Part shown: in pieces, positions 16,957 through 25,924 of the stretch
Position numbering within the stretch: the stretch's first letter is position 1
How the letters are laid out: each line of letters starts with the position of its first letter
DNA from: Sediminibacterium ginsengisoli
Lineage (GTDB): Bacteria > Bacteroidota > Bacteroidia > Chitinophagales > Chitinophagaceae
Direction: 5' to 3'
DNA length: 53,241 nucleotides
Assembly: GCF_900167075.1 (NCBI RefSeq)
Contig: NZ_FUWH01000005.1
Coordinates: 139,299-192,539, forward strand
Translations under genes and position numbers: made by a program
Notes under the pieces: model-generated
What the model saw: the letters and a program-made list of their open reading frames with translations, nothing else
Database searches by the model: none
Told to the model about the DNA's origin: nothing

Positions 16957-18261
16957 ATGGCATTAACACAATCGCCTTACCTGATGTATTCAGACGGCAA
17001 CGGTAACATTTTTGAGGATACCAGCCTTTATGTAACGGGCCGGGCGGGCTGGGATGCATTTCCCATCCCGGAGGAAGACTGGATAGAGTTGCCCGAAGGT
17101 GGTAATCTTTACGAACTGCCGGGCCGCAGGGGCATTGGCATAGACGTGGAGACAGGTGAAATGCGTATCTGTGAAAAAGGCTGGGCTGTAGCAGCATTCA
17201 TTCCGCCGGCGCATACCGGGCTTTATATCGCGGCTTACGAAACATTACCAGACGCACCCACTTTACCGCTGTTCTGTTACACGGCCGCAGGCTGGCTGAA
17301 CGAAAAGACCTATGTTCCGGCAGTAAGGATAGAACAGGATATCAGGCAGGAATGTGCCGGTTATGACGACAAACTGATCAAATCAGGAACAGAACACCTG
17401 TTAGAGACCTACCCGCACAACAGGCTTGTAAAACACCTGATGGAAACCTGCTGTATGACATACCACTGCCCTGCAGCCAGGAATTTTTCCATGTCGCGCT
17501 GGGAATGCCCGGTACCAACATCGCCGGCATGTAATGCAAACTGCATCGGCTGCATTTCATTCCAGCCGGAAGAAGAAACGATCGTATCCACACAGGACCG
17601 CCTTACTTTTAAACCAAAGGCAGAAGAGATCGTGGAATTTACCGTACCGCACCTGATGGAAGCGCCCTTCCCGATCGTGAGTTTTGGCCAGGGTTGCGAA
17701 GGCGAGCCATTGCTGATGTGGGAAACGATCCGTGAATCCATCATCGAGATCAGGAAGCATACACCACGCGGCAGCATCAACATCAACACCAACGGATCCA
17801 AGCCGGCGGCAGTTCAGGCATTGTGCGAAGCAGGACTGGACAGTATCCGCGTGAGCACCAATTCTGCCCGCAAACATATTTACGAACCCTATTACCGCCC
17901 CAACAATTACCGTTTTGAAGACATTATTGAAAGTCTGAAAGTAGTGCGGAGTTTCGGAGGCTGGGCAAGTATCAATTACTTTGTATTCCCGGGCATGACA
18001 GACAGCGAGGAAGAATATGAAGCATTGCGCAAACTGATCATAGACACAGACCTTTCCATGATCCAGTGGCGGAATTTCAATATCGATCCAGACTGGTATA
18101 TGGGAAAGATCGGCGTGAATGAGACCGGCGATATGCTGGGCATCAAACAGCTGATGAGCCTGATAAGGGAAGAGTTCACCAACCTGAAATTCGGTTATTT
18201 CAACCCGCCGATGGAACGTATCAGAGGCGATTATAACAAAGACTTTGCAGGCGCCATCTGA
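16957..18261 (+). CDS. Radical SAM enzyme with Cys-rich N-terminal extension
   Basis: 434 residues. The radical SAM cluster motif CxxxCxxC is C192, C196, C199 (ACNANCIGC). It is followed by the barrel with EGEPLLMWETI-like second strand (FGQGCEGEPLL), GSININTNGS and SIRVSTNS. Unlike common family members, the motif sits behind a 190-residue N-terminal domain. That domain holds C165, C166, C171 and C184 close before the motif, which could bind a second cluster. No SPASM-type C-terminal Cys cluster is seen. Substrate unknown. The next gene overlaps it by 17 bases. Confidence 0.88.
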   Translation: MALTQSPYLMYSDGNGNIFEDTSLYVTGRAGWDAFPIPEEDWIELPEGGNLYELPGRRGIGIDVETGEMRICEKGWAVAAFIPPAHTGLYIAAYETLPDAPTLPLFCYTAAGWLNEKTYVPAVRIEQDIRQECAGYDDKLIKSGTEHLLETYPHNRLVKHLMETCCMTYHCPAARNFSMSRWECPVPTSPACNANCIGCISFQPEEETIVSTQDRLTFKPKAEEIVEFTVPHLMEAPFPIVSFGQGCEGEPLLMWETIRESIIEIRKHTPRGSININTNGSKPAAVQALCEAGLDSIRVSTNSARKHIYEPYYRPNNYRFEDIIESLKVVRSFGGWASINYFVFPGMTDSEEEYEALRKLIIDTDLSMIQWRNFNIDPDWYMGKIGVNETGDMLGIKQLMSLIREEFTNLKFGYFNPPMERIRGDYNKDFAGAI

Positions 18262-19168
18262 CACCGGTATTACCTCCAGATCCCAGCTTGCCGGTGTGAT
18301 GCTGGCATTAACGGCCGTGATTATCTGGTCGGGAAATTTCATATTGTCGCGCGGCGTGATCAGTAAGATCGGGCCGGTGAGTTTTGCTTTTTACCGCTGG
18401 CTGCTCGCCTCTCTTTTGATTGCACCATTGGCCTGGTCGCAGTTGCGCGCAGCATTCAGGTTTTTCCTGCAAAACAAATTTTATCTCTTTGCGGTAGCGC
18501 TCACAGGAATCGCGATATTCAATACCTGTGTGTACATCGCCGGACATCATACATCTGCCATCAATATGGCACTGATCGGCACAACATCTTCACCTGTATT
18601 CGCAACGGTAATGGCGGTTGTTTTTCTGAAAGAGCGGCTGACTTTTGCGCGTCTTGCGGGAATGCTGCTTTGCCTTTCGGGTATCCTGCTATTGCTTTCC
18701 GGCGGCAGTCTGCAGCAACTGGCTGCGTTTCGTTTTTCACGTGGCGATCTGTGGATCCTTGCCGGTGCATTTGCCTTTGCTGTATACAGCATACTTGTAA
18801 AACGCAAACCGGCAACATTACCGCCTGTTGCATTTCTTTTCGTTGTTTTTGCACTGGGTACTTTTTTACTGTTCCCCTTTTATCTTTATGAAAGCCATTA
18901 TACGCCGGCAACAGACTGGAGCTGGCCGCTCGGAGCAGCTATTTTATATGTGGCGCTCGGCGCATCAGTGATCTCCTTTCTCTGCTGGAACAATGCCATA
19001 CAAACGCTGGGAGCAACAAGGACCGTGCTCTTCGGCAACCTGATCCCGGTGTTCAGCACACTGGAAGCGGTAGCACTGCTGCACGAAAGCATCACGGCGA
19101 TCCATATTTACAGCGGCATACTTGTTATTGCGGGGATCATCATAGCGAACCGCAGGACTAAAACATAA
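18245..19168 (+). CDS. EamA/DMT family transporter
   Basis: 307 residues with ten membrane segments in two EamA halves (start VMLALTAVIIWSGNFILSRG; second half FAFAVYSILVK). The frame start is a TTG at 18245, overlapping the radical SAM gene by 17 bases; an ATG at 18299 is the alternative and would trim 18 residues ahead of the first helix. DMT proteins export amino acids, nucleobases or other small metabolites. Overlap and the three-transporter run suggest coupling with the radical SAM gene; substrate unknown. Confidence 0.9.
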   Translation: MQAPSDTGITSRSQLAGVMLALTAVIIWSGNFILSRGVISKIGPVSFAFYRWLLASLLIAPLAWSQLRAAFRFFLQNKFYLFAVALTGIAIFNTCVYIAGHHTSAINMALIGTTSSPVFATVMAVVFLKERLTFARLAGMLLCLSGILLLLSGGSLQQLAAFRFSRGDLWILAGAFAFAVYSILVKRKPATLPPVAFLFVVFALGTFLLFPFYLYESHYTPATDWSWPLGAAILYVALGASVISFLCWNNAIQTLGATRTVLFGNLIPVFSTLEAVALLHESITAIHIYSGILVIAGIIIANRRTKT

Positions 19169-19170
19169 CG

Positions 19171-20364
19171 ATGCAGAAAACACCTCCTTATATCTTACCA
19201 GTTATTGTACTAGCCCAGTTTGCAGGTACGTCAACCTGGTTTGCGGGCAATGCCATATTACCGGGCATACAACAGCAATTCCGGTTACCGGCGAGCCTGC
19301 TGGGGAATATGACCGTTGCGGTGCAGTTGGGTTTTATCAGCGGAACATTACTCTTTGCGATCCTCATGCTCGCTGATCGGTTTTCACCGGTAAAGCTATT
19401 CCTGGTCTCTTCACTGGCCGCAGCCTTATTCAACCAGCTGGTGATCTATGCAAACGGAAGTATCCCTTTACTGCTGGCATTCCGTTTCATGACGGGTTGC
19501 AGTCTCGCCGGCGTTTACCCGATCGGGATGAAGATTGCGGCCGACTGGTTTGCAGGCAAGCTCGGCAAAGCCCTTGGACTACTCGTGGGTGCATTGGTTG
19601 CAGGAACAGCGCTGCCTTATCTTGTAAGAAGCGGTTCTTATGAATTACCCTGGCAGCAGGTGGTTACCTTTACCAGCCTGTTCGCTGCAACGGGTGGATT
19701 ACTGGTAGGGATTTTTGTAAAGGACGGCCCCTTCCGCATAAAAGGCAGCGGGTTTCAGCTGTCTGTATTCAGGAGCCTGTTCCGTGCGCCAAAGTTCAGC
19801 GCAGCGGCAAGAGGTTATTTTGGTCATATGTGGGAACTGTATACATTATGGGCATTCACGCCGGCCCTGCTGAGTTTATATAATGAAAAGCATGGCACTA
19901 CCCTGCCGGTAGCACTTACCAGTTTTTTCATCATCGCCGCAGGCAGCATCGGCTGTATGGCCGGCGGTATCCTTGCGCAGAAAAAAGGAAGTGCAGCCAT
20001 TGCTTTTGTTGCACTGGCCGGATCGGGATTTTTCTGTTTATTACTGCCGCTGCTTTTCCTTGCACCACCTGTTGTTTTTATATCAGGCATGCTTTGCTGG
20101 GGAACACTGGCGGCGGCAGATTCGCCTCAATTCTCGGCACTGGTTGCAGGAAATGCAGAGCAGACACATAAGGGAACGGCGCTGACACTGGTAACCAGCA
20201 TCGGCTTCGCCATTACCATTGTAAGCATCAGGCTGATGAACGAACTCTGGTTCTCGCTTACCACATCCCATTATCAGCAATGGTTGTTCTTACTGCTTGT
20301 GCCCGGACCTGTATCAGGTTTACTGAGCATGAAATCACTGTTTGCGCGAAAAGATAAAGCATAG
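19171..20364 (+). CDS. Major facilitator superfamily transporter
   Basis: 397 residues with twelve predicted membrane helices and the usual two six-helix halves around a loop near residue 190 (VKDGPFRIKGSG). Helix 2-3 region LMLADRFSPVKLFLVSS carries the loosely kept MFS signature. The start ATG lies two bases after the EamA stop. The style is of the CynX/NimT or nitrate-sulfonate group, but the substrate cannot be told. Inner membrane. Confidence 0.9.
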   Translation: MQKTPPYILPVIVLAQFAGTSTWFAGNAILPGIQQQFRLPASLLGNMTVAVQLGFISGTLLFAILMLADRFSPVKLFLVSSLAAALFNQLVIYANGSIPLLLAFRFMTGCSLAGVYPIGMKIAADWFAGKLGKALGLLVGALVAGTALPYLVRSGSYELPWQQVVTFTSLFAATGGLLVGIFVKDGPFRIKGSGFQLSVFRSLFRAPKFSAAARGYFGHMWELYTLWAFTPALLSLYNEKHGTTLPVALTSFFIIAAGSIGCMAGGILAQKKGSAAIAFVALAGSGFFCLLLPLLFLAPPVVFISGMLCWGTLAAADSPQFSALVAGNAEQTHKGTALTLVTSIGFAITIVSIRLMNELWFSLTTSHYQQWLFLLLVPGPVSGLLSMKSLFARKDKA

Positions 20365-20384
20365 CGGCTTATCTTGCGGCAGCT

Positions 20385-21158
20385 ATGGACGCAATCACCC
20401 TGACCCTTCTTTGTACTGCTGCTTTCGCTGCCGGATTTGTAGATGCCATTGTAGGCGGTGGCGGACTGATTCAGACACCTTCTGCTTTGGTATTACTACC
20501 TCAATACCCCGTCTCCACCGTGATCGGCTCTTTGAAGATACCGGCGTTCAGCGGAACAGCTTTTGCGGCCAGGCAATACCTCAGGCGGGTGAAAATGAAC
20601 TGGCGCATACTTGGATTGATGTGCATCACAGCGTTTACAGCGGCATTCCTGGGTTCGATGTTATTATCAGTGGTGAGCAACCGTTTCATGAAACCGGTGA
20701 TATTCGTGATCTTGATCCTTGTTGCTGTTTACACTTATGCCAAAAAAGATTTTGGTCAGCATACCCAGCGAAATCATTCGCCGAAGGCAATGTTATGGTA
20801 TAGTCTGCTGATCAGTTCTGTGATCGGGTTTTACGATGGATTCATCGGTCCCGGCGCTGGCAGTTTCCTGGTACTGGCTTTTATTTCCATTCTCGGCTTC
20901 GACTTCCTGCATGCGAGTGCGAATGCCAAAATGGTCAATTTGTCGACCAATTTCGGCTCTATTGTTTTTTTCCTGGTGAAAGGCAGTATCCTGTGGACAG
21001 TCACGATTCCCATGGCCATCAGCAATGCGGTGGGCGGAATGGTGGGTGCAAGACTGGCCTTATCCAAGGGTAACCGGTTTATCCGTATTTTTTTCCTGCT
21101 GGTGGTTACCGCCACCCTGCTGCGTTTCGGGTACGATGTATTCTTCCGTAAAGCATAG
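20385..21158 (+). CDS. TSUP family (TauE/SafE) membrane transporter
   Basis: 257 residues. The two repeated halves of the TSUP family are visible: AAGFVDAIVGGGGLIQTPSA near the start and GFYDGFIGPGAGSFLVLAFI in the second half, each with the Gly-rich signature. About eight membrane helices. TSUP proteins move sulfite, sulfonates, thiosulfate or other organic anions, usually outward. It begins 20 bases after the MFS gene, the last gene of the run. A different reading frame at 20342-20803 is a shadow. Confidence 0.9.
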   Translation: MDAITLTLLCTAAFAAGFVDAIVGGGGLIQTPSALVLLPQYPVSTVIGSLKIPAFSGTAFAARQYLRRVKMNWRILGLMCITAFTAAFLGSMLLSVVSNRFMKPVIFVILILVAVYTYAKKDFGQHTQRNHSPKAMLWYSLLISSVIGFYDGFIGPGAGSFLVLAFISILGFDFLHASANAKMVNLSTNFGSIVFFLVKGSILWTVTIPMAISNAVGGMVGARLALSKGNRFIRIFFLLVVTATLLRFGYDVFFRKA

Positions 21159-21279
21159 AATTTCTTCTTCCGGCTGGCCAGAGATCCAATCTTAACCTTT
21201 CTTTATCTGTAAAAAGTGGATTATGGCAGTCTTATAGCTGTACTTTTCAACACCGGCGGTTCCCGTTGCCCGGTAAACG

Positions 21280-21287
21280 TATATTTG
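21280..21287 (+). promoter_or_regulatory. Exact -7 box abutting the tonB-like start
   Basis: TATATTTG matches TAnnTTTG fully and ends two bases before the ATG at 21290. If used, transcription would begin inside or just at the start of the frame, favouring the ATG at 21308. A second partial box (TACTTTTC) lies at 21241-21248. Confidence 0.3.
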
Positions 21288-21289
21288 AT

Positions 21290-22195
21290 ATGACCAATCA
21301 GCAATATATGGCCATTGCCTCCTTCGAAAGGGAAAAGAATCTGAAAGCATCAGGCATCACCGCACTCGTGTGTGTGTTGCTGTTCCTGCTGTTCTTTTTC
21401 CTGCAGTGGACGCTGCCCCAGGTAACACAGCCCGAGTTCGGGGAAGGGATAGAAGTGAATCTTGGGAACAGTGAGACCGGACTTGGCGATATCGCCCCGC
21501 AAATACCCGGTGAGCCTTCTGCACTGGAAGATGTGAAAGCCGCTCCACAACAAGCGGCAGAAACACCCGCACAACCCAGCGTTGAGGCAGATGAACATGC
21601 GGATGAAGATGCACCGGTGGTCAATAAAACCACAAAACCGCTGAACAAACCTGTTATCAAGGAAAACCCACCCGTAAAGAAGCCCGTAAAAGCAACGGTG
21701 ACCAATGTTACGCCGGCACCTCCGAAAGCAAAAGCCGTGTTTAAAGGCGGAACAACAGCTGCACCCGGCGGCAACAGGGCCGATAGCTACAATGGCGTGC
21801 GCGACCAGGGTATTGCAGGCGGTAAAGGAGACCAGGGAAATCCGAATGGCAATCCGAATTCAGACAGTTACAAAGGCAATGCTGCCAGTGGCAATGGAGG
21901 AAGCGGCGGTGCAGGTGGTGGCGGAGTAAGCATCCGTAACGGTTTGGACGGCCGCAGGTTTTCCAGGCTGCCTTCTTTTGAAGATGACTTTAATGAAAAC
22001 GCCAAAGTAGCGGTAGATATTACGGTGGACAAAGCAGGTAATGTATTGCAGGCGATTGTCAATAATAAAGGAACCACAACCACCAATCAGAATATCCGCA
22101 ACATTGCGCTCCGGAAAGCACGAAGCCTGAAGCTGACTGCCGGCAATGAAGAACAGAGCGGCACACTGGTGTTCAGCTTTAAAGTACGCGGATAA
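21290..22195 (+). CDS. TonB-like energy transducer
   Basis: 301 residues from the ATG at 21290 (MTNQQYMAIASFEREKN); a TTG at 21266 and an ATG at 21308 are alternatives. One membrane helix (ITALVCVLLFLLFFFLQW, about residues 25-42), then a Pro/Lys-rich periplasmic spacer (residues 80-165), a Gly/Asn-rich stretch (to about 220), and a C-terminal TonB-type domain (VAVDITVDKAGNVLQAIVNN, ending VFSFKVRG). TonB passes inner-membrane proton energy to outer-membrane receptors such as the SusC and family 3 receptor here. No exbB/exbD genes lie beside it in the window. It precedes folC by 57 bp. Confidence 0.82.
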   Translation: MTNQQYMAIASFEREKNLKASGITALVCVLLFLLFFFLQWTLPQVTQPEFGEGIEVNLGNSETGLGDIAPQIPGEPSALEDVKAAPQQAAETPAQPSVEADEHADEDAPVVNKTTKPLNKPVIKENPPVKKPVKATVTNVTPAPPKAKAVFKGGTTAAPGGNRADSYNGVRDQGIAGGKGDQGNPNGNPNSDSYKGNAASGNGGSGGAGGGGVSIRNGLDGRRFSRLPSFEDDFNENAKVAVDITVDKAGNVLQAIVNNKGTTTTNQNIRNIALRKARSLKLTAGNEEQSGTLVFSFKVRG

Positions 22196-22252
22196 TCATT
22201 GTTAGTTGCTGCATGTTCAGGATATTGCACCTGATTTCAAACATGTAATCCC

Positions 22253-23542
22253 ATGACCTATCCTGAGACCGTCGAATACCTGTTCAGCAGGCTGCCCATG
22301 TTCAGTCGTATCGGCGCAGATGCATTCAAAAAAGACCTTACCAATACCTACCGTTTATGTGAAGCGCTCGGCAATCCGCAGCAGCATATAAAAATGGTAC
22401 ACATTGCAGGAACCAACGGCAAGGGATCTACCAGTCATATGCTGGCAGCGATCCTGCAGGAAGCCGGTTATAAAACGGGATTGTATACATCGCCGCATCT
22501 GAAAGATTTCAGGGAGCGTATCAAAATCAACGGCGAATGGTGTGATGAAGCTTTTGTTGTCGATTTCACCCGCCGCATACAGCCTTATATCGATAGTGTC
22601 GAACCCTCCTTTTTCGAGATCACGGTGGCCATGGCTTTCGATTATTTTGCACAGCAGAAAGTGGATATTGCCGTGATCGAAACCGGCCTGGGCGGCAGGT
22701 TAGACAGTACCAATATCATCACACCAGAACTCAGTGTGATCACAAATATCGGCATGGACCATATGAATATGCTGGGTGATACGTTAACACTGATCGCAGA
22801 GGAAAAAGCAGGGATCATCAAAAAAAACATCCCCGTTGTAATTGGTGAAGCTATTGCAGAAACAAGACCTGTATTCGAAACAACGGCGAATGCATTAGAA
22901 GCCCCCATCATTTTTGCACAGGAATGCAGGTACGTAACCGACTGGAAATACCAGGCCCATCACCTGCATGTAGAGGTCGCTGACCGGAAGCAGGACACCC
23001 ATCATATTTACGAACTGGATCTTCCCGGTATATACCAGCGCCACAATCTTCTTACCGTACTGGAAGCGGCACACCAGCTGCAGTTGCAGGGCTGGAACAT
23101 CGGGCGGGAAATCGTTCACAAAGCTTTAAAACAGGTAAAGCGGAGTACCGGGCTGCATGGACGCTGGGAAATTGTACGGGAGCAACCTTTGGTTGTACTC
23201 GATGTAGCGCATAATGCAGATGGAATAAAGCAGGTGCGTGAACAGCTCGAATACACAGACTACCATCACCTCCATATTGTAATCGGCATGGTAAAAGATA
23301 AGGATGTGGAACAGGTGCTTGAACATCTCCCCCAACATGCTTCTTATTATTTCACCAGGGCGCAATTACCACGTGCTATGGATGCGCTTGCCCTGCAGGA
23401 ACTCGCCGCCGCTCATCAGCTCCACGGCGAAGCCTATGCAACCGTTGAACTCGCCGTTCGCGAAGCACTTACCAGGGCACATGAAAAGGATATGATCCTT
23501 GTTTGCGGAAGTGTTTTTGTTGTAGCTGAAGTATCGTTGTAA
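22253..23542 (+). CDS. folC: Folylpolyglutamate/dihydrofolate synthase
   Basis: 429 residues, normal family length. FolC adds glutamate to folates and, in bacteria, also joins glutamate to dihydropteroate. The ATP-binding loop is HIAGTNGKGSTSHML, followed by GLYTSPHLKDFRERI and the DIAVIETGLGGRLDSTNI segment. The C-terminal Mur-ligase half begins near residue 290 (HGRWEIV, VLDVAHNADGIKQV). Its stop is ten bases from the convergent NUDIX gene. Confidence 0.95.
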   Translation: MTYPETVEYLFSRLPMFSRIGADAFKKDLTNTYRLCEALGNPQQHIKMVHIAGTNGKGSTSHMLAAILQEAGYKTGLYTSPHLKDFRERIKINGEWCDEAFVVDFTRRIQPYIDSVEPSFFEITVAMAFDYFAQQKVDIAVIETGLGGRLDSTNIITPELSVITNIGMDHMNMLGDTLTLIAEEKAGIIKKNIPVVIGEAIAETRPVFETTANALEAPIIFAQECRYVTDWKYQAHHLHVEVADRKQDTHHIYELDLPGIYQRHNLLTVLEAAHQLQLQGWNIGREIVHKALKQVKRSTGLHGRWEIVREQPLVVLDVAHNADGIKQVREQLEYTDYHHLHIVIGMVKDKDVEQVLEHLPQHASYYFTRAQLPRAMDALALQELAAAHQLHGEAYATVELAVREALTRAHEKDMILVCGSVFVVAEVSL

Positions 23543-23552
23543 TCAAACTTTC

Positions 23553-24113
23553 TTATTGTTCCGTAAGCCAGCCCAGTTTTAACAGCGCCTGGTATACCGC
23601 CCCAACCTGCACGCCGTGCTGTATTTTGTTTTCACGAAGCAAACTGAGCACTTCTTCTTTTGAAAAGCTCACTACATCCAGGTCTTCGAATGCATCGAAC
23701 TGCTGTTTACCATTGGGCTCTGCATTCCGCACAAGATAAAAATAAGCTGTATTGTTATTAATGGCAGGATTGGGTGATAACTTCATCAGGAACGATATGT
23801 CCGCAGACGTATAACCGGTTTCCTCTTCCATTTCACGAAGCGCTGCCTGCTGAGGCTCTTCACCTTTTTCTATAATGCCGCCGGGCAACTCATAGGTTAC
23901 AGCATCTACAGGATAACGATACTGTTTCACAAAGACCATTCGTTCGTCTTTTGTGAGCACAATCACATTGGTCCAGTCGGGCAGTTCTACTACATAATAA
24001 GGTTCAATCACACGGCCATCCGGCAGTTCGCAGCTATCTGCACGCGCAATGAACCACCTGTCCTTATAAACATATTCAGATTTGAGTTTTTTCCACCTGA
24101 GGTTCCGTTCCAT
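23553..24113 (-). CDS. NUDIX hydrolase (ADP-ribose pyrophosphatase-like)
   Basis: 186 residues. The Nudix box is complete: GGIIEKGEEP then QQAALREMEEETGY, matching GX5EX7REUXEEXGU. An N-terminal sheet (YVYKDRWFIARADSCELPDG) and the position of the box around residue 75 fit the ADP-ribose/nucleoside-diphosphate-sugar pyrophosphatase group. The enzyme would cleave nucleoside diphosphates linked to another moiety. Its ATG is one base past the YfiT-like stop, so translation is probably coupled. Confidence 0.92.
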   Translation of the reverse strand: MERNLRWKKLKSEYVYKDRWFIARADSCELPDGRVIEPYYVVELPDWTNVIVLTKDERMVFVKQYRYPVDAVTYELPGGIIEKGEEPQQAALREMEEETGYTSADISFLMKLSPNPAINNNTAYFYLVRNAEPNGKQQFDAFEDLDVVSFSKEEVLSLLRENKIQHGVQVGAVYQALLKLGWLTEQ

Positions 24114-24114
24114 T

Positions 24115-24642
24115 TTACCAGCCCCTTTGTTCTCTTAATGACGTAATATGTGCGGTATGATGCCTGCCATGCCATGCGTACATGCCCAGCAGGTGCCAGA
24201 GCGTCATCTCTTTTCCATGTTCCGGATGCACAATACTGCGCTGCCACTGTTCTCCGGTAAGATCCTGCAGAGTGGCAACAAGCCGCTGGTGCAATGCATA
24301 CAGCAAAGTGAGAGAGACATTCACAGGTATGCTGTCATTATCCGGCAGCAATGCCCATTCCTTTTCCTCGTAGGGTTTGATCACCGGCTTGTCTTCCGTA
24401 AGCCCCAGTTTAAAACGTGTGTAAGCGTTTATATGACTGTCGGCAACATGATGCACCACCTGCTGCACAGTCCAGCCGCCTTCGCGGTAAGGCGTCTGTA
24501 ATTGCGCCGAATCTAAATTCAGTATGGAGCGTTCCAGTTCTTCGGGCAGGAAACGGAGATCGAGCAACCATTCTTTTTTCTGTTTTTCCGAAAAAGGCTG
24601 CGGTTCATATTGGCCGATGGGATAACGGGGATCGCTGCTCAT
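24115..24642 (-). CDS. YfiT/DinB family metal-dependent protein (bacillithiol-transferase-like)
   Basis: 175 residues. The four-helix DinB fold is recognised by the metal-binding His set: HHVADSH in WTVQQVVHHVADSH and the C-terminal WHGRHHTAHI. The N-terminus YPIGQYEPQPFSEKQKKEWL is typical of the YfiT (BstA-like) subgroup, which adds bacillithiol to electrophiles in Firmicutes. Whether this organism makes bacillithiol is not visible here. Cytoplasmic. Located between the ABC ATPase (29-bp gap) and the NUDIX gene. Confidence 0.88.
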   Translation of the reverse strand: MSSDPRYPIGQYEPQPFSEKQKKEWLLDLRFLPEELERSILNLDSAQLQTPYREGGWTVQQVVHHVADSHINAYTRFKLGLTEDKPVIKPYEEKEWALLPDNDSIPVNVSLTLLYALHQRLVATLQDLTGEQWQRSIVHPEHGKEMTLWHLLGMYAWHGRHHTAHITSLREQRGW

Positions 24643-24671
24643 AAATATCGTTTATAGTATCAGAACCTTAA

Positions 24672-25433
24672 TCACTCTCCACGCAATGCATGGCCTGTAA
24701 GCTGGATGAACACATCTTCCAGGTTGGCCTTCTTCACTTCTTTCGGTCTTTCAAATCCGCTGGCCACCAGGTCATCGATCAGTTTATCCGGCGATCCCTG
24801 GGCAATGATCCTGCCGCTGTCTACAATCGCAACGCGATCGCAGAGCACTTCTGCCTCATCCATATAATGCGTGGTGATAATAACGGTTGTTCCCTGCTCG
24901 CGGATTTGCTGCACCAGGTCCCAGAGGTTCCTGCGCGCCTGCGGATCAAGGCCGGTGGTAGGTTCATCGAGAAAGATGATCCTGGGCTTATTGATCAGTG
25001 TGGTTGCAATTGAAAATCTTTGTTTTTGTCCGCCGCTCAATTCCTTGTATTTCGCTTTCGCTTTATCGCGCAGGTTAACGGTATCGAGCAATTTACCCGG
25101 ATCGATATCCTCATTGTACAACCCCGCAAAAAGCGTAATCAGTTCTGAAAGATTCAGCCCGGGATAGTAACCCGAGGTCTGCAACTGCACACCAATGATC
25201 TTTTTGATCTCGTTGGGCGATTCGTCGAGATTGATACCGTCTACCCAGATCTCCCCGCTGGTCTTTTCGCGCAGCGTCTCTATGATCTCCAGCGTAGTTG
25301 ATTTACCCGCCCCGTTCGGCCCGAGCAAACCGAAGATCTCACCTTCATACACTTCAAAACTCAATCCCTTCACGGCTTCAAAATCGCCGTATTTCTTATG
25401 CAGGTCCTTTACTGTAATAATCGCTTTAGCCAT
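24672..25433 (-). CDS. ABC transporter ATP-binding protein
   Basis: 253 residues. All nucleotide-binding motifs are intact: Walker A GPNGAGKST, Q-loop GVQLQTSGYY, signature LSGGQKQR, Walker B IIFLDEPTTGLD and the H-loop ITTHYMDEAE. It belongs to the ABC-2/DrrA-like export group by its C-terminal extension (NLEDVFIQLTGHALRGE). No permease gene lies next to it in either direction within the operon, so its membrane partner must be coded elsewhere. Confidence 0.93.
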   Translation of the reverse strand: MAKAIITVKDLHKKYGDFEAVKGLSFEVYEGEIFGLLGPNGAGKSTTLEIIETLREKTSGEIWVDGINLDESPNEIKKIIGVQLQTSGYYPGLNLSELITLFAGLYNEDIDPGKLLDTVNLRDKAKAKYKELSGGQKQRFSIATTLINKPRIIFLDEPTTGLDPQARRNLWDLVQQIREQGTTVIITTHYMDEAEVLCDRVAIVDSGRIIAQGSPDKLIDDLVASGFERPKEVKKANLEDVFIQLTGHALRGE

Positions 25434-25436
25434 AGA

Positions 25437-25922
25437 TCAGAATTTTACAACCAGTCCGGCTGCATTGTCAGATACTCCGATTCCGATAGAAGCACGACTA
25501 TACCGCTGGTTGAACAAAGTTACGGCCATTGCCAGGTTTTTCTGTCCCATTAATGTGAGGTAGCCTCCGCCCAGTGTAGCCGCAAAACCGCCGCCAACCA
25601 GCCCCCAGCCAACACCGCTGTTATCGCGTGAGATCTGGCCAACACCAACGATGATGGCAACGGTACCCACCAGCCCCAGCGCCTGCCCGGTAATTTTATT
25701 CGATTGATGTCTGCGGTACAGTTTCATCAGTTCTTCATCGCGCGTACGCGCAAATAAACGCATGAACTGTGTACTGCCCTTATATAAAGTATCCCTGTAA
25801 ATGATATTATTTGGTTTGGCACCAACAATATAGTTCATCAATCCCGGTTCAATTCTCTGCTGCGCGGAGCCGTTTTTTGTCAAAGCCAGCACAACCAGCA
25901 GAAGAATACAGATTTGCTTCAT
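25437..25922 (-). CDS. Small secreted or envelope protein of unknown function
   Basis: 161 residues. A signal peptide (MKQICILLLVVLALTKNGSAQQ) is followed by a soluble helix (LMKLYRRHQSNKITGQAL), two Gly-rich hydrophobic stretches (GLVGTVAIIVGVGQI and WGLVGGGFAATLGGGYL) and a strand-rich end closing in VVKF. The pattern fits an outer-membrane or envelope protein. No family recognised. It sits with gaps of two and three bases between the FBPase and ABC ATPase genes, so it is co-translated with them. Confidence 0.75.
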   Translation of the reverse strand: MKQICILLLVVLALTKNGSAQQRIEPGLMNYIVGAKPNNIIYRDTLYKGSTQFMRLFARTRDEELMKLYRRHQSNKITGQALGLVGTVAIIVGVGQISRDNSGVGWGLVGGGFAATLGGGYLTLMGQKNLAMAVTLFNQRYSRASIGIGVSDNAAGLVVKF

Positions 25923-25924
25923 GT

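Noticed and set aside
20342..20803. Rightward 153-codon frame overlapping the TSUP gene
   Set aside because: It is another frame of the same DNA; the TSUP frame has the two family signatures and membrane helices.
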